A stretch of DNA of 64,000 nucleotides from Natronomonas salina (GTDB taxonomy: Archaea > Halobacteriota > Halobacteria > Halobacteriales > Haloarculaceae), in the NCBI RefSeq assembly GCF_013391105.1, contig NZ_CP058335.1, positions 1,860,001 to 1,924,000 of the forward strand, given 5' to 3'. The notes below the pieces were generated by a model. It saw only the letters and a program-made list of their open reading frames with translations, had not been told where the DNA came from and did not search any database. Position 1 is the stretch's first letter; the number at the start of each line of letters is the position of its first letter. Positions 46,100 through 57,133 of this stretch are shown piece after piece. The translations under genes were made by a program, and so were the position numbers.

Positions 46100-46513
46100 A
46101 TGCGCACCGAGGGGACCTTCGCGCCGGAGACCTGGGACGAGGCGCGGTCGCGGTACGAGTCGGTCGGCTCGACGGCCCAGACGGTCGTCCGCGAGGTCGC
46201 GAAGTCGATGGACTTCGACCGCGAGGAGTACGACGAGCGGGTGACGGGCGACGTCGTCGAGACGGCGCGGCAGGCCATCTTCGCCGAGCAGCTGGCCGTC
46301 CACGTCGACGACGCCGAGGGGTTCGAGGCGTGGCGCGACGACTACCCCCACGAGGTCCGCGTCGCGGGCAGCGACAACGTCGACCGGGTCGCCTGGCACC
46401 CCGCGCCGTTCGCGGGGACGGCCGTCGCGGCGACGTTCCAGAACGAGCCCGAGGCGGCGGTGGCGACGACCCGCCGGATGGCGTTCAACCGGATCTACCG
46501 CGAGGAGCTGTAG
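46100..46513 (+). CDS. Conserved haloarchaeal protein (DUF5809-like)
   Basis: A 137-residue soluble protein with an N-terminal helix (APETWDEARSRYESVGSTAQTVVREVAKSMDF), a helical middle (ETARQAIFAEQLAVHV) and strands with RVAWHPAPFAGTAVAATFQNE. I recall this as DUF5809, commonly beside DUF5810. No catalytic motif is visible. It lies 25 bp after the previous gene. Confidence 0.78.
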   Translation: MRTEGTFAPETWDEARSRYESVGSTAQTVVREVAKSMDFDREEYDERVTGDVVETARQAIFAEQLAVHVDDAEGFEAWRDDYPHEVRVAGSDNVDRVAWHPAPFAGTAVAATFQNEPEAAVATTRRMAFNRIYREEL

Positions 46514-46517
46514 GGCG

Positions 46518-46943
46518 ATGCGGACGGTCACGCGGAACCTGGTCGTCGCCGTCCTGGCGGTCGTCGCCGTCCTGCTGGCGCTCGGCGCGCTGCCGGGCTA
46601 CCTCGGGAGCGGCGACCCCTACTACGTCGAGGCGACCACGGCCGAGGGCGACGGGGCGGCGGTCGTCGCCGACAACCTCTCGGAGCGGCGGTTCCCGTAC
46701 GCCTTCGAGGCGCTGGGAAGCCTCGAGGCCGGCGAGGAGCCGGCGCGCTCGGAGGCCTACTACGAGGGTCCCGTCGGGTTCAAGGAGTCGTTCACCCACA
46801 CGCCGTTCGACGAGTTCGGGGAGTTCGAGAGCCGGAACCGCGACGCCGTCGAGCGGGACGCCGACTCGCCGGTCGGCGACGTCGCCTACCTCGAGTACGA
46901 CGGCCAGCGGTACCGCCTCGAGATCGTCAGGGGGACGGAGTAA
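46518..46943 (+). CDS. Membrane-anchored protein, unknown
   Basis: A 141-residue protein with one N-terminal hydrophobic helix (LVVAVLAVVAVLLALGALPGYL) and an extracellular-type soluble domain rich in Glu and aromatic residues. A few markers are visible (FPYAFEALGSLEAGE, VGFKESFTHTPFDEF). No known domain is recognised. It starts 4 bp after the DUF5809-like gene and ends 2 bp before the Nudix gene, so it is probably cotranscribed. Confidence 0.7.
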   Translation: MRTVTRNLVVAVLAVVAVLLALGALPGYLGSGDPYYVEATTAEGDGAAVVADNLSERRFPYAFEALGSLEAGEEPARSEAYYEGPVGFKESFTHTPFDEFGEFESRNRDAVERDADSPVGDVAYLEYDGQRYRLEIVRGTE

Positions 46944-46945
46944 CC

Positions 46946-47527
46946 ATGTCAGACCACAGTCCAGCCGACCACGAGTGGCGCGTCGTCGAATCGGTCGCCG
47001 AGTACGAGACCGGGTGGTACACCGGCGGCTACGACCTCGTCGAGCTACCGGACGGGACGGAGAAGAAGTACTACTGGGCCGAGTTACCCGCGGCCGTCGT
47101 GATCGTCGCCGTCGTCGACGATCCGGGGGAGCTGGGACTGCCTGGCCAAGACCGCTCGGTCGCGATGGTCGAGCAGTTCCGCCCGACCATCCGCGAGCTC
47201 TGCCACGAGCTCCCGGCGGGCATCGTCGAGGACGGCGAGACGTTCGCCGAGGCCGGCGCCCGGGAACTCGAGGAGGAGGTCGGCATCGTCCCCGAGTCGG
47301 TCGAACTGCTGGAGGACTTCTGGTGTGCCACCGGCGTGCTGCGGCACCGCCGCGGCATCGTCTGGGCCGAGGAGTTCTCGCCGGGCGAGCGCGAACTCGA
47401 CGGCAGCGAGTTCCTGGACGTGAAGACGGTTCCCGTCGACGAGGCGATGGGCGTCGCGCGGTCCGAGTCGGCCAACGACGCCACCATCGAGGGGCTGCTG
47501 CTCGCCCAGGACGAGGGGCTGCTGTAG
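46946..47527 (+). CDS. Nudix hydrolase, ADP-ribose-pyrophosphatase-like
   Basis: A 193-residue Nudix protein. The box reads GIVEDGETFAEAGARELEEE followed by VGI, matching Gx5Ex7REUxEExGU with the Arg-Glu replaced only in spacing (A-R-E-L). Upstream strands VAMVEQFRPTIRELCHELPA are typical of ADP-sugar pyrophosphatases, which hydrolyse nucleoside-diphosphate sugars to AMP and sugar phosphate. It is last in the four-gene cluster. Confidence 0.88.
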   Translation: MSDHSPADHEWRVVESVAEYETGWYTGGYDLVELPDGTEKKYYWAELPAAVVIVAVVDDPGELGLPGQDRSVAMVEQFRPTIRELCHELPAGIVEDGETFAEAGARELEEEVGIVPESVELLEDFWCATGVLRHRRGIVWAEEFSPGERELDGSEFLDVKTVPVDEAMGVARSESANDATIEGLLLAQDEGLL

Positions 47528-47604
47528 GGCGGGGACCCGTCGCCGCCCTCGGCCCCCGCTGCCGCGGGCACGGGGCTTAAGCCGCTCGTCGCCTACCCAC
47601 GGGT

Positions 47605-47970
47605 ATGGACGGCGAGATCTCCGCCGAGGAACTGCGCGACCTCCTCGAGGACGGCGCGGACGTCCGCGTCGTCGACATCCGGTCGCAGAACGCGTTCCGC
47701 CGGGGCCGGATCCCCGGCAGCGAGAACGTCCCGTTCGGGGAACTGACGAACCGCATCGACGAGTTCGCCGACGCCGACCGGGTGGTCACGGTCTGCCCGC
47801 ACGGCCAGGCGAGCCAGCAGGCGGCGCGGCTCATCGGCTCCTTCGAGGGCTTCTCCGGCCGCGTCGACTCGCTGGCGCCCGGCATCGAGGGCTGGGGGTA
47901 CGACCTCGAGACCGACGCGGACGACGACGAGCGTGCGGCCGCGGACGAGGGGCCGGACGCGCCGTTCTGA
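47605..47970 (+). CDS. Rhodanese-like sulfurtransferase
   Basis: A 121-residue single-domain rhodanese: VDIRSQNAFRRGRIPGSENVPF, then the active-site loop TVCPHGQASQQAARLIG with the sulfur-carrying Cys, and a GFSGRVDSLAPGIEGW stretch. The tail is acidic. Such proteins relay persulfide sulfur or act in redox signalling. A TATA-like CTTAAG is about 28 nt upstream. Monocistronic. Confidence 0.88.
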   Translation: MDGEISAEELRDLLEDGADVRVVDIRSQNAFRRGRIPGSENVPFGELTNRIDEFADADRVVTVCPHGQASQQAARLIGSFEGFSGRVDSLAPGIEGWGYDLETDADDDERAAADEGPDAPF

Positions 47971-48060
47971 GGGGCGTCCCGGCCGAGGATCGGCGGCGCG
48001 GTCGCTGGTCGAACGGGTTCGAGAAGAATCGTGGTGCTCGACGCGCGGGTCAGAGAGCGG

Positions 48061-51619
<3,559 letters not shown>

Positions 51620-51623
51620 CGGC

Positions 51624-52589
51624 TCACTCCTCGACGGGGACGGTCTCCAGGGCCTCGCTGACGATCGCGTCGGCGTCGTCGGCCCCGGGGTCCGTCTGCA
51701 TCCGGTGGGGGAGGACCACCGACGCCGCCGCCTGCACGTCGTCGGGGACGACGTACGACCGCGAGTCGAGGACGGCCCGGCCCTGCGCGGCGCGGACGAG
51801 CGCGATGGAGCCGCGCGGGCTCGCGCCCAGCCGGGCGTGCTCGCGGGTGTAGGTCGCCAGCCGCGTGACGTACGCCCGGACCGGCTCGCTGACGGCCACG
51901 TCGGCGGTCGTCGCCCGCGCGTCCAGGAGGTCGGCGGCGGTGGCGACCGGCTCGACGTCGTCGATGGCGTGGCCGCCGACCGCTCGGTCGATCACCGTCG
52001 CCTCGTCGGCCTCGTCGGGGTAGCCGAGGTGGAGCTTCAGCATGAAGCGGTCCAGCTCCGCCGCCGGCAGCTCGTAGGTGCGTTCCCGCTCGATGGAGTT
52101 CTGCGTCGCGATGACGATGAACGGGTCCGGCACCGAGTGGGTCGTCCCGTCGACGGTGACCTGCTCTTCCTCCATCGCCTCGAGCAGCGCGGCCTGGGTC
52201 TTCGGCGGCGCCCGGTTGATCTCGTCGCCGAGGACGACGTTGCCGAACACCGGGCCGGGCCGGAACTCGAACTCGCCGCTCTGCTGGTTGTAGACGTTCG
52301 CGCCCGTGATGTCGGCCGGCAGGAGGTCCGGCGTGAACTGCACGCGTTTGAACGAGCAGTCGAAGGACTCCGCGACCGCCCGGGCGAGCATCGTCTTCCC
52401 GACGCCGGGGACGTCCTCCAGGAGGACGTGGCCGCCGCCGAGCAGCGCGGTGACGAGGTGCTCGATGGCCTCGTCGTTGCCGACGATCACCCGCTGGACG
52501 TTGTCGATGACGTCGCGGGCCGTCTCCCCCGCCGCGTCGACGGCGTCCTCGACCGCCGGGGCCGCCGCCTGGTTCGTCGTGTCTGTCAT
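51624..52589 (-). CDS. MoxR-family AAA+ ATPase (module B)
   Basis: A 321-residue AAA+ protein with Walker A EDVPGVGKTMLAR, RVQFTPDLLPADITGANVY, Walker B LGDEINRAPPKTQAALLEAM, sensor VIATQNSIERE and the C-terminal SPRGSIALVRAAQGRAVLDSR lid. It is the first gene of the compact module B operon (MoxR, DUF58, transglutaminase). A TATA-like GCATATC about 27 nt upstream (52613-52619) fits a leaderless start. Confidence 0.92.
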   Translation of the reverse strand: MTDTTNQAAAPAVEDAVDAAGETARDVIDNVQRVIVGNDEAIEHLVTALLGGGHVLLEDVPGVGKTMLARAVAESFDCSFKRVQFTPDLLPADITGANVYNQQSGEFEFRPGPVFGNVVLGDEINRAPPKTQAALLEAMEEEQVTVDGTTHSVPDPFIVIATQNSIERERTYELPAAELDRFMLKLHLGYPDEADEATVIDRAVGGHAIDDVEPVATAADLLDARATTADVAVSEPVRAYVTRLATYTREHARLGASPRGSIALVRAAQGRAVLDSRSYVVPDDVQAAASVVLPHRMQTDPGADDADAIVSEALETVPVEE

Positions 52590-52730
52590 GGAGGGCTTAC
52601 CGCATCCCCGTAGATATGCAACATACGCTTTGTGGTAACTGCACGGTAAGGCCTGTCATTGGTCGTCGAAAGGGTCGGAGCGACGTAAGCACTGCGGGGG
52701 GTGTGACGAGTGAGTGCACGAGCGGTGTCC

Positions 52731-52955
52731 TCAGTAGAGCCTCGATCCGATACGTTCTGCACACTCGTATGCCTCGTCTTCAGTTCCAGCGTCTCCTTTC
52801 GAGATACGTCCGGGAGTGAATTCACGGCCACACCCCTCCGGCTGGAGACAGCTGTAGCGAATCTTCCATCCCGTCGGTTCCTCCTTGAGATCGTACCACA
52901 GCCTCGTCGTGCAGAAGGGACACCGGGCGTCGGGGTGGTGTCGAGCCAAAGTCAC
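52731..52955 (-). CDS. Small zinc-ribbon protein beside the McrBC-like island
   Basis: A predicted 74-residue protein starting at GTG 52955. Cys12, Cys15, Cys36 and Cys42 (RCPFCTTRLWYD...SCLQPEGCGREF) form a zinc-ribbon-like set, and the C-terminus is a charged helix (DEAYECAERIGSRLY). It is divergent from the McrB-like gene and 87 bp away. I do not recognise a family. It may be a regulator or merely a passenger of the same island. Confidence 0.55.
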   Translation of the reverse strand: MTLARHHPDARCPFCTTRLWYDLKEEPTGWKIRYSCLQPEGCGREFTPGRISKGDAGTEDEAYECAERIGSRLY

Positions 52956-53008
52956 ACACGCGCTTGCCCGCGTTATCTTTCATAATCGCTCGTGGCGATT
53001 GGCTGCAT

Positions 53009-53020
53009 AGTTTTATTTCG
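53009..53020 (+). promoter_or_regulatory. TATA-like box for the McrBC-like operon
   Basis: AGTTTTATTTCG is centred 28 nt upstream of ATG 53042, consistent with a leaderless transcript covering both genes. Confidence 0.6.
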
Positions 53021-53041
53021 GCGAGGGGACACTGACGGACG

Positions 53042-54598
53042 ATGGGATACGACGGACCGAAGGTCTTTCTCGCTCCGTACGGCAACGACGCCGCACAGGA
53101 GAATTTCGAGCGAACTGTCGCCGAGGGGGTTCCGGAAAACGAGGTCGCGGCCCACTCCGACGCCTACCCGACGGACGATCCGGTGCGTATGTGGGGAACG
53201 AAGGAAAGCGTCGCTGGAAGCTGGAAAAACGTCGATAGTGGGGATTACCTTCTATTCTATCGTGATGGGACCTACGAGTACGCCGCCAGGGTGATCGACA
53301 CCGAGCGGAACGAATCGCTCGGCCGGACCGTGTGGCCGAACCACGAGGACGGCAAACCGTGGTCCTGCATCATCTATCTCGAACGTCCGATCGAGACGGA
53401 TATCGATTCCGCCGAAGTCCACGACCTGGCCGGGTACGATATCACGTACCCCATGGGGTTCAGTCCCCTGAACGAGATGGGGCTCGGCGGAATACGGGGT
53501 CGGTACGGTTCAGTCGAGAGCTTCGTCTCCGGTGGCGATCCGGTCGACACTGAGGGACATCCGGCTGACGTAGACGAACCCGACGTAACCCGTGAACCCG
53601 CTGTTCGGATTCCGGAGGAGACGCTCGACGACCTCCACTTCCCGAACGGACAGGTAGCAGAAATCATCGAACAGGTCAACTCGGCGCTGAACGCGGGCAA
53701 ACACATCATCTTCACCGGTCCGCCCGGAACCGGGAAGACCGAGATCGCACGCTTGCTCTGCGGACACCTCGTAGGGGAGCACCCCGAGGTATACACCGGC
53801 CATCAGATCACCACGGCGACCGCAGACTGGTCGACGTTCGAGACGGTCGGCGGATACATGCCCGAAGAAGCAGACGGAGACGATCTTACGTTCGAACCTG
53901 GACAGGTCCTCCGTCGGTTCAAGCGGGACGGCATCCAGCGGAACGAACTGCTGGTGATAGACGAGATCAATCGCGCGGACATCGACAAGGCATTCGGCCA
54001 GCTCTTCACCCTCCTGTCCGGCCAGGCAGTCCAGTTACCGTACAAACTCGACGGCGAAGAGATCGAGATCATACCGGCAGCGGAGTTCGATGGCGGTCTC
54101 GCTCCGAATCAGTACGTGGTCCCGTCGTCCTGGCGCATCCTCGCCACGATGAACACGTACGACAAGACCTCGCTGTACGAACTCTCCTACGCGTTCATGC
54201 GCCGATTCGCCTTCGTTCACGTGGCGGCTCCCAACGTGCCGGAAGAGCCCTCGGGACAGATCGAACTGCTCCGCGCGTACGCGAACGTCTGGGATATCGA
54301 CGCCGACGACGAAGAACTACGTGACGTCGGCGAACTCTGGTGGGCGATCAACGCACTCGAGGACGGCCGAAAGATCGGTCCGGCGATCATCCAGGACATC
54401 CTCACCCACGTCGTCGCCTTCGACAACGACAGAGGGGTCGCACTGACGCAAGCCGTTTCGAACTACGTGTTCCCCCAACTGGAGGGTGTCCCGAACCGGG
54501 GTCGCATCGTGTCACGAATCGCCGCCACGAACGCCGTCGACCGGGATCATCTCGACCGGTTGGCTTCAGACGTCCTCGGTGTGAGGGTCGATGGATAG
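53042..54598 (+). CDS. McrB-like AAA+ NTPase with N-terminal reader-like domain
   Basis: A 518-residue motor protein. Residues about 1-165 form a beta-rich domain (GSWKNVDSGDYLLFYRDG, YAARVIDTERNESLGRTVWPN, DITYPMGFSP) whose pattern suggests an EVE/PUA-like modified-base reader. That is inference. The AAA+ domain has Walker A GPPGTGKT (226-233), Walker B LLVIDEINRAD (303-313), the McrB-type loop ATMNTYDKTSLYELSYAF (368-385, with N371-T-x-D374) and Arg387/388. McrB proteins translocate DNA using GTP and recruit the McrC nuclease. Codon use is less GC-biased than in flanking genes. The last 8 bp overlap the nuclease gene. Confidence 0.9.
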   Translation: MGYDGPKVFLAPYGNDAAQENFERTVAEGVPENEVAAHSDAYPTDDPVRMWGTKESVAGSWKNVDSGDYLLFYRDGTYEYAARVIDTERNESLGRTVWPNHEDGKPWSCIIYLERPIETDIDSAEVHDLAGYDITYPMGFSPLNEMGLGGIRGRYGSVESFVSGGDPVDTEGHPADVDEPDVTREPAVRIPEETLDDLHFPNGQVAEIIEQVNSALNAGKHIIFTGPPGTGKTEIARLLCGHLVGEHPEVYTGHQITTATADWSTFETVGGYMPEEADGDDLTFEPGQVLRRFKRDGIQRNELLVIDEINRADIDKAFGQLFTLLSGQAVQLPYKLDGEEIEIIPAAEFDGGLAPNQYVVPSSWRILATMNTYDKTSLYELSYAFMRRFAFVHVAAPNVPEEPSGQIELLRAYANVWDIDADDEELRDVGELWWAINALEDGRKIGPAIIQDILTHVVAFDNDRGVALTQAVSNYVFPQLEGVPNRGRIVSRIAATNAVDRDHLDRLASDVLGVRVDG

Positions 54599-55937
54599 AT
54601 CCGAACTCGTCGCAGGACTCTCCCAGGACATCCTGACGTACGTGATGCACGGTTCGTTCCCCGAGCAACACGTCGCCCAGGAGATCAAACCGGCCGGGCT
54701 TGACGAGCGATTCGACGACTACGAATCGCTCGTCGGACTCCACTTCGTACTGAAACCCGAGGTCGTCGAGTTCGTCGAGCAACTCCCGCAACGTCTCAGG
54801 AACGTCAAGACCCAGACCGAGCGGGTTACGACCGTCTCTCGTGGCCACGTCAACGGTCGAATCAACTGGTCGGCGACAATGAAGAAGCGCTATTCGACGA
54901 ATCCCCGCGACAGTTCCCTGTTCGTCTGCGACGACCGGACCGAGAGCTACGATATCGCCGAGAACGTAGTCCTGAAGCAGCTACTCTCGGTTATCTACCG
55001 AACGCTCGAGGACTGTCAAGAGTACCTCAGGGCCGACTACCAATGGGTGACGGACCGCTGGCACGAAAACCTAGAGCTGATCGAGGAGATGCAGCGCATC
55101 TTCGAACGGAACGTCCACGTCAAACGGATTCGAGAGCCGGAGGAGTACGAACCGACCGAACGGATGCTGCAGCGAGCCGAAGAGGCTCGAACCGACGTCT
55201 ACACCGAGGCTGCGAGGTTGCTCCGTTCGTACCGGAAGACCCTGGCGGGCGACGCTGACGCTATCACCGAACTCCTCGACGAGACCACGATAACTCCGGA
55301 CGACGAGGAGACGCTGCTCGAACTGTACGTTCTCTTCAGGTTCGTCTCCACGATCGAATCGCTGCAGGGCGACACGTTCTCTCTGTCGACGATAGCCTCC
55401 GATTCGCAGGAAGTCGCCAGGATGGCGGACGGGGACACGGAAATCGCGCTCTATCACGATAACTCGGCCAAAGATCGAGGCCTGTCGTTCGTCTCGGAGG
55501 ACTACGGAAAGGAGCGTGACGAACTTACACGGACCGAGATGGTCCAGCGAGAGACCCGGGAGGTGGTCTCGTCTTACTTCAAGGACGAAGAGTTCCGCCA
55601 AACGACGGGCCGTCCGGACGTGATCGTCCTCGAAATCGACGCGGCCGACCGACAGGAGTACCTCATCACTGAAGTGAAGAACTCCACGCAACCTCAAACC
55701 ATCCGGAGCGGAGTCAAAGAGACCCTCGAGTACCTCGCGTTCCTTCGAAGTGACGAGGAGTTCGTCTTCGACCAAGAAACCGAGTACACCGGGTCCGGCT
55801 GGAACGGGCTGCTAGTCATCCAAGATGTGGAAGACTCCGAGACAGCGTCACTGGAAGAACAGCGCTCAATTCGAATCCTTCAGGCTTCCGAGGTGGAGAA
55901 TCGGCTCCGAGAGGTTCTGGAGAGCGTAATCCGATAA
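54591..55937 (+). CDS. McrC-like nuclease (DUF2357-like plus PD-(D/E)XK)
   Basis: A 448-residue partner of the McrB-like motor. The N-terminal and middle regions resemble DUF2357: RGHVNGRINWSATMKKR (84-100), AENVVLKQLL (124-133), a helical region with charged heptad-like stretches (about 155-215), LYVLFRFVSTI (245-255) and EIALYHDNSAKDRGLSFV. The C-terminal endonuclease motif is RPDVIVLEID with Asp343, then LITEVKNS with Glu361 and Lys363 (D...ExK), then a helix. It should cut DNA. ATG 54591 lies inside the last codons of the motor gene, so the two are coupled. It is not the standard E. coli McrC. Confidence 0.85.
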   Translation: MDRSELVAGLSQDILTYVMHGSFPEQHVAQEIKPAGLDERFDDYESLVGLHFVLKPEVVEFVEQLPQRLRNVKTQTERVTTVSRGHVNGRINWSATMKKRYSTNPRDSSLFVCDDRTESYDIAENVVLKQLLSVIYRTLEDCQEYLRADYQWVTDRWHENLELIEEMQRIFERNVHVKRIREPEEYEPTERMLQRAEEARTDVYTEAARLLRSYRKTLAGDADAITELLDETTITPDDEETLLELYVLFRFVSTIESLQGDTFSLSTIASDSQEVARMADGDTEIALYHDNSAKDRGLSFVSEDYGKERDELTRTEMVQRETREVVSSYFKDEEFRQTTGRPDVIVLEIDAADRQEYLITEVKNSTQPQTIRSGVKETLEYLAFLRSDEEFVFDQETEYTGSGWNGLLVIQDVEDSETASLEEQRSIRILQASEVENRLREVLESVIR

Positions 55938-56062
55938 TCATCGGGACGATGCGCCACTAATCAAGAGTCACGAGGCATCGTCACTACTCGAATTCTATCT
56001 GGTCTCTGGACCGGCAGACGTACCCATCGCTCACCGTCGTAATAAACCGCGAAAGTTAGTAG

Positions 56063-56078
56063 GTCGCCAGAAGGCGAC
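56063..56078 (-). terminator. Short hairpin downstream of the cold-shock gene
   Basis: GTCGCC and GGCGAC pair around a 4-base loop, 18 nt past the cspA stop on the minus strand. A pyrimidine-containing stretch (CTACTAACTTTCG) follows. A modest stem, so only a candidate. Confidence 0.35.
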
Positions 56079-56095
56079 GTGTTCTTCGGAAGGAC

Positions 56096-56290
56096 TTACG
56101 AGCGGACGAGGTTCGTCGCGCGCGGGCCCTTGTCTGCCTCTTCGATCTCGAACTCGACTTCGGTCCCCTCTTCGAGGTCCGGGCCGCCGACGTCCTCCAT
56201 GTGGAAGAACACGTCTTCGTCCGCGTCGTCAGTCTCGATGAATCCGTAACCGCCTGTGTCGTTGAAGAAATCAACCTTTCCGCTTGCCAT
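56096..56290 (-). CDS. cspA: Cold-shock domain protein
   Basis: A 64-residue single cold-shock domain with RNP-1-like GGYGFIET and RNP-2-like VFFHMEDV, starting MASGKVDFFNDT and ending GPRATNLVRS. It binds single-stranded RNA/DNA and acts as an RNA chaperone. It lies directly downstream of the McrBC-like island and marks the return to normal composition. A strong TATA-like box precedes it. Confidence 0.95.
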   Translation of the reverse strand: MASGKVDFFNDTGGYGFIETDDADEDVFFHMEDVGGPDLEEGTEVEFEIEEADKGPRATNLVRS

Positions 56291-56317
56291 TGCGAGTAGA
56301 CGGAGGCCGGTTCGACG

Positions 56318-56324
56318 TATAAGG
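56318..56324 (-). promoter_or_regulatory. TATA-like box for cspA
   Basis: CTTATAC on the minus strand, centred 31 nt upstream of ATG 56290, fits a short-leader transcript. Confidence 0.6.
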
Positions 56325-56402
56325 GTTGCGAATGTCTCGACGTCGTAACAAATCAGTGACGTGAGAATTCCGTGTCCTGTCGGGGAACGCGGCCGTCCGG
56401 GG

Positions 56403-56813
56403 TCACCAGGCCTTGCAGTCGGCGCAGACCAGCCGGCCGTCGTCGCGCCAGCGCTTCTCGACGGCGGCGCCGCAGGCCTCGCAGTCGGCGCCCGTCGGCG
56501 TCCAGTCGTACGTCGAGACCGCCGGCTCGACGGGGTCTGGGTCGGAATCGGTGGCAGACTCGGAGTCGGGCCCGGACTCGGACTCCGCCTCGTCCGCCTC
56601 GGATTCCGCCGGGTCGCCCCCATCCGACTCGTCGCGGGTCGACTCCTCGGCCGTCTGGTCGTCGGGCTCCGCCTCCTCGACGTCGACCTCGTCAGGAACT
56701 TCCAGCTCGTCGCCCTCGACCTCGTCGTTCTGGTCCTCATCGGGCACATCCGGCTCGCCCGCCTCGTCCTCGTCGGCCCCGCCGATGAAGTCGTCGAGCG
56801 AGGTCTCGCGCAT
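56403..56813 (-). CDS. Acidic Ser/Asp/Glu-rich protein with C-terminal zinc ribbon
   Basis: A 136-residue protein. A short ordered N-terminus (MRETSLDDFIGGADEDE) leads into about 85 residues of Asp/Glu/Ser/Pro low complexity. The C-terminal zinc-ribbon-like end is CEACGAAVEKRWRDDGRLVCADCKAW. The layout (conserved ends, acidic linker) recurs in haloarchaeal proteins I recall as DUF7573-like. Its function is unknown. It may be a flexible adaptor. Confidence 0.75.
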   Translation of the reverse strand: MRETSLDDFIGGADEDEAGEPDVPDEDQNDEVEGDELEVPDEVDVEEAEPDDQTAEESTRDESDGGDPAESEADEAESESGPDSESATDSDPDPVEPAVSTYDWTPTGADCEACGAAVEKRWRDDGRLVCADCKAW

Positions 56814-56902
56814 GGGGGGACTCGGGCGGCCGGACGCTAAAGCGTTCGCCCCCGGCGACGGGAGACGGACACACACAAGTAGGAGGCGCCGAACCTACCG
56901 GT

Positions 56903-57133
56903 ATGGCAGAAGTCGAGATCCAGACGGGAATCCAGGAGAACACCGTTGGCATGGTCGACCGGTTCGCCGAGGTCGCGGCCACCGACCCCCTGTCGGCGGT
57001 CCTCGTCCTCGTCGGCGCGCTGCTCGTCGCGTTCTCGGCGGGCTTCTTCGGCGTCCTGACCTTCGGCGCCGGTCTCGCGTCGATCAAGCGCCTGCTTCCG
57101 ACCGCCGGAGGACCGCCCCGGCAAGCTCGATAG
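56903..57133 (+). CDS. Small membrane protein, unknown
   Basis: A 76-residue protein. An N-terminal amphipathic stretch (VEIQTGIQENTVGMVDRFAEVA) is followed by one long hydrophobic segment (SAVLVLVGALLVAFSAGFFGVLTFGAGLASI) and a short basic tail. The 3' end overlaps the convergent mer-like gene by 50 bp, an unusually long overlap. Nevertheless the coding composition in the first 60 residues looks real. Confidence 0.6.
   Translation: MAEVEIQTGIQENTVGMVDRFAEVAATDPLSAVLVLVGALLVAFSAGFFGVLTFGAGLASIKRLLPTAGGPPRQAR

Larger units (their letters stand above)
52590..53041. other. Composition-shifted region upstream of the McrBC-like genes
   Basis: About 450 bases with visibly lower GC than both sides. 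It holds the promoter of minus-strand MoxR at its left end, a small minus-strand zinc-ribbon gene (52731-52955) and the promoter of the McrB-like gene. Several other short open frames look like shadows. Confidence 0.5.
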
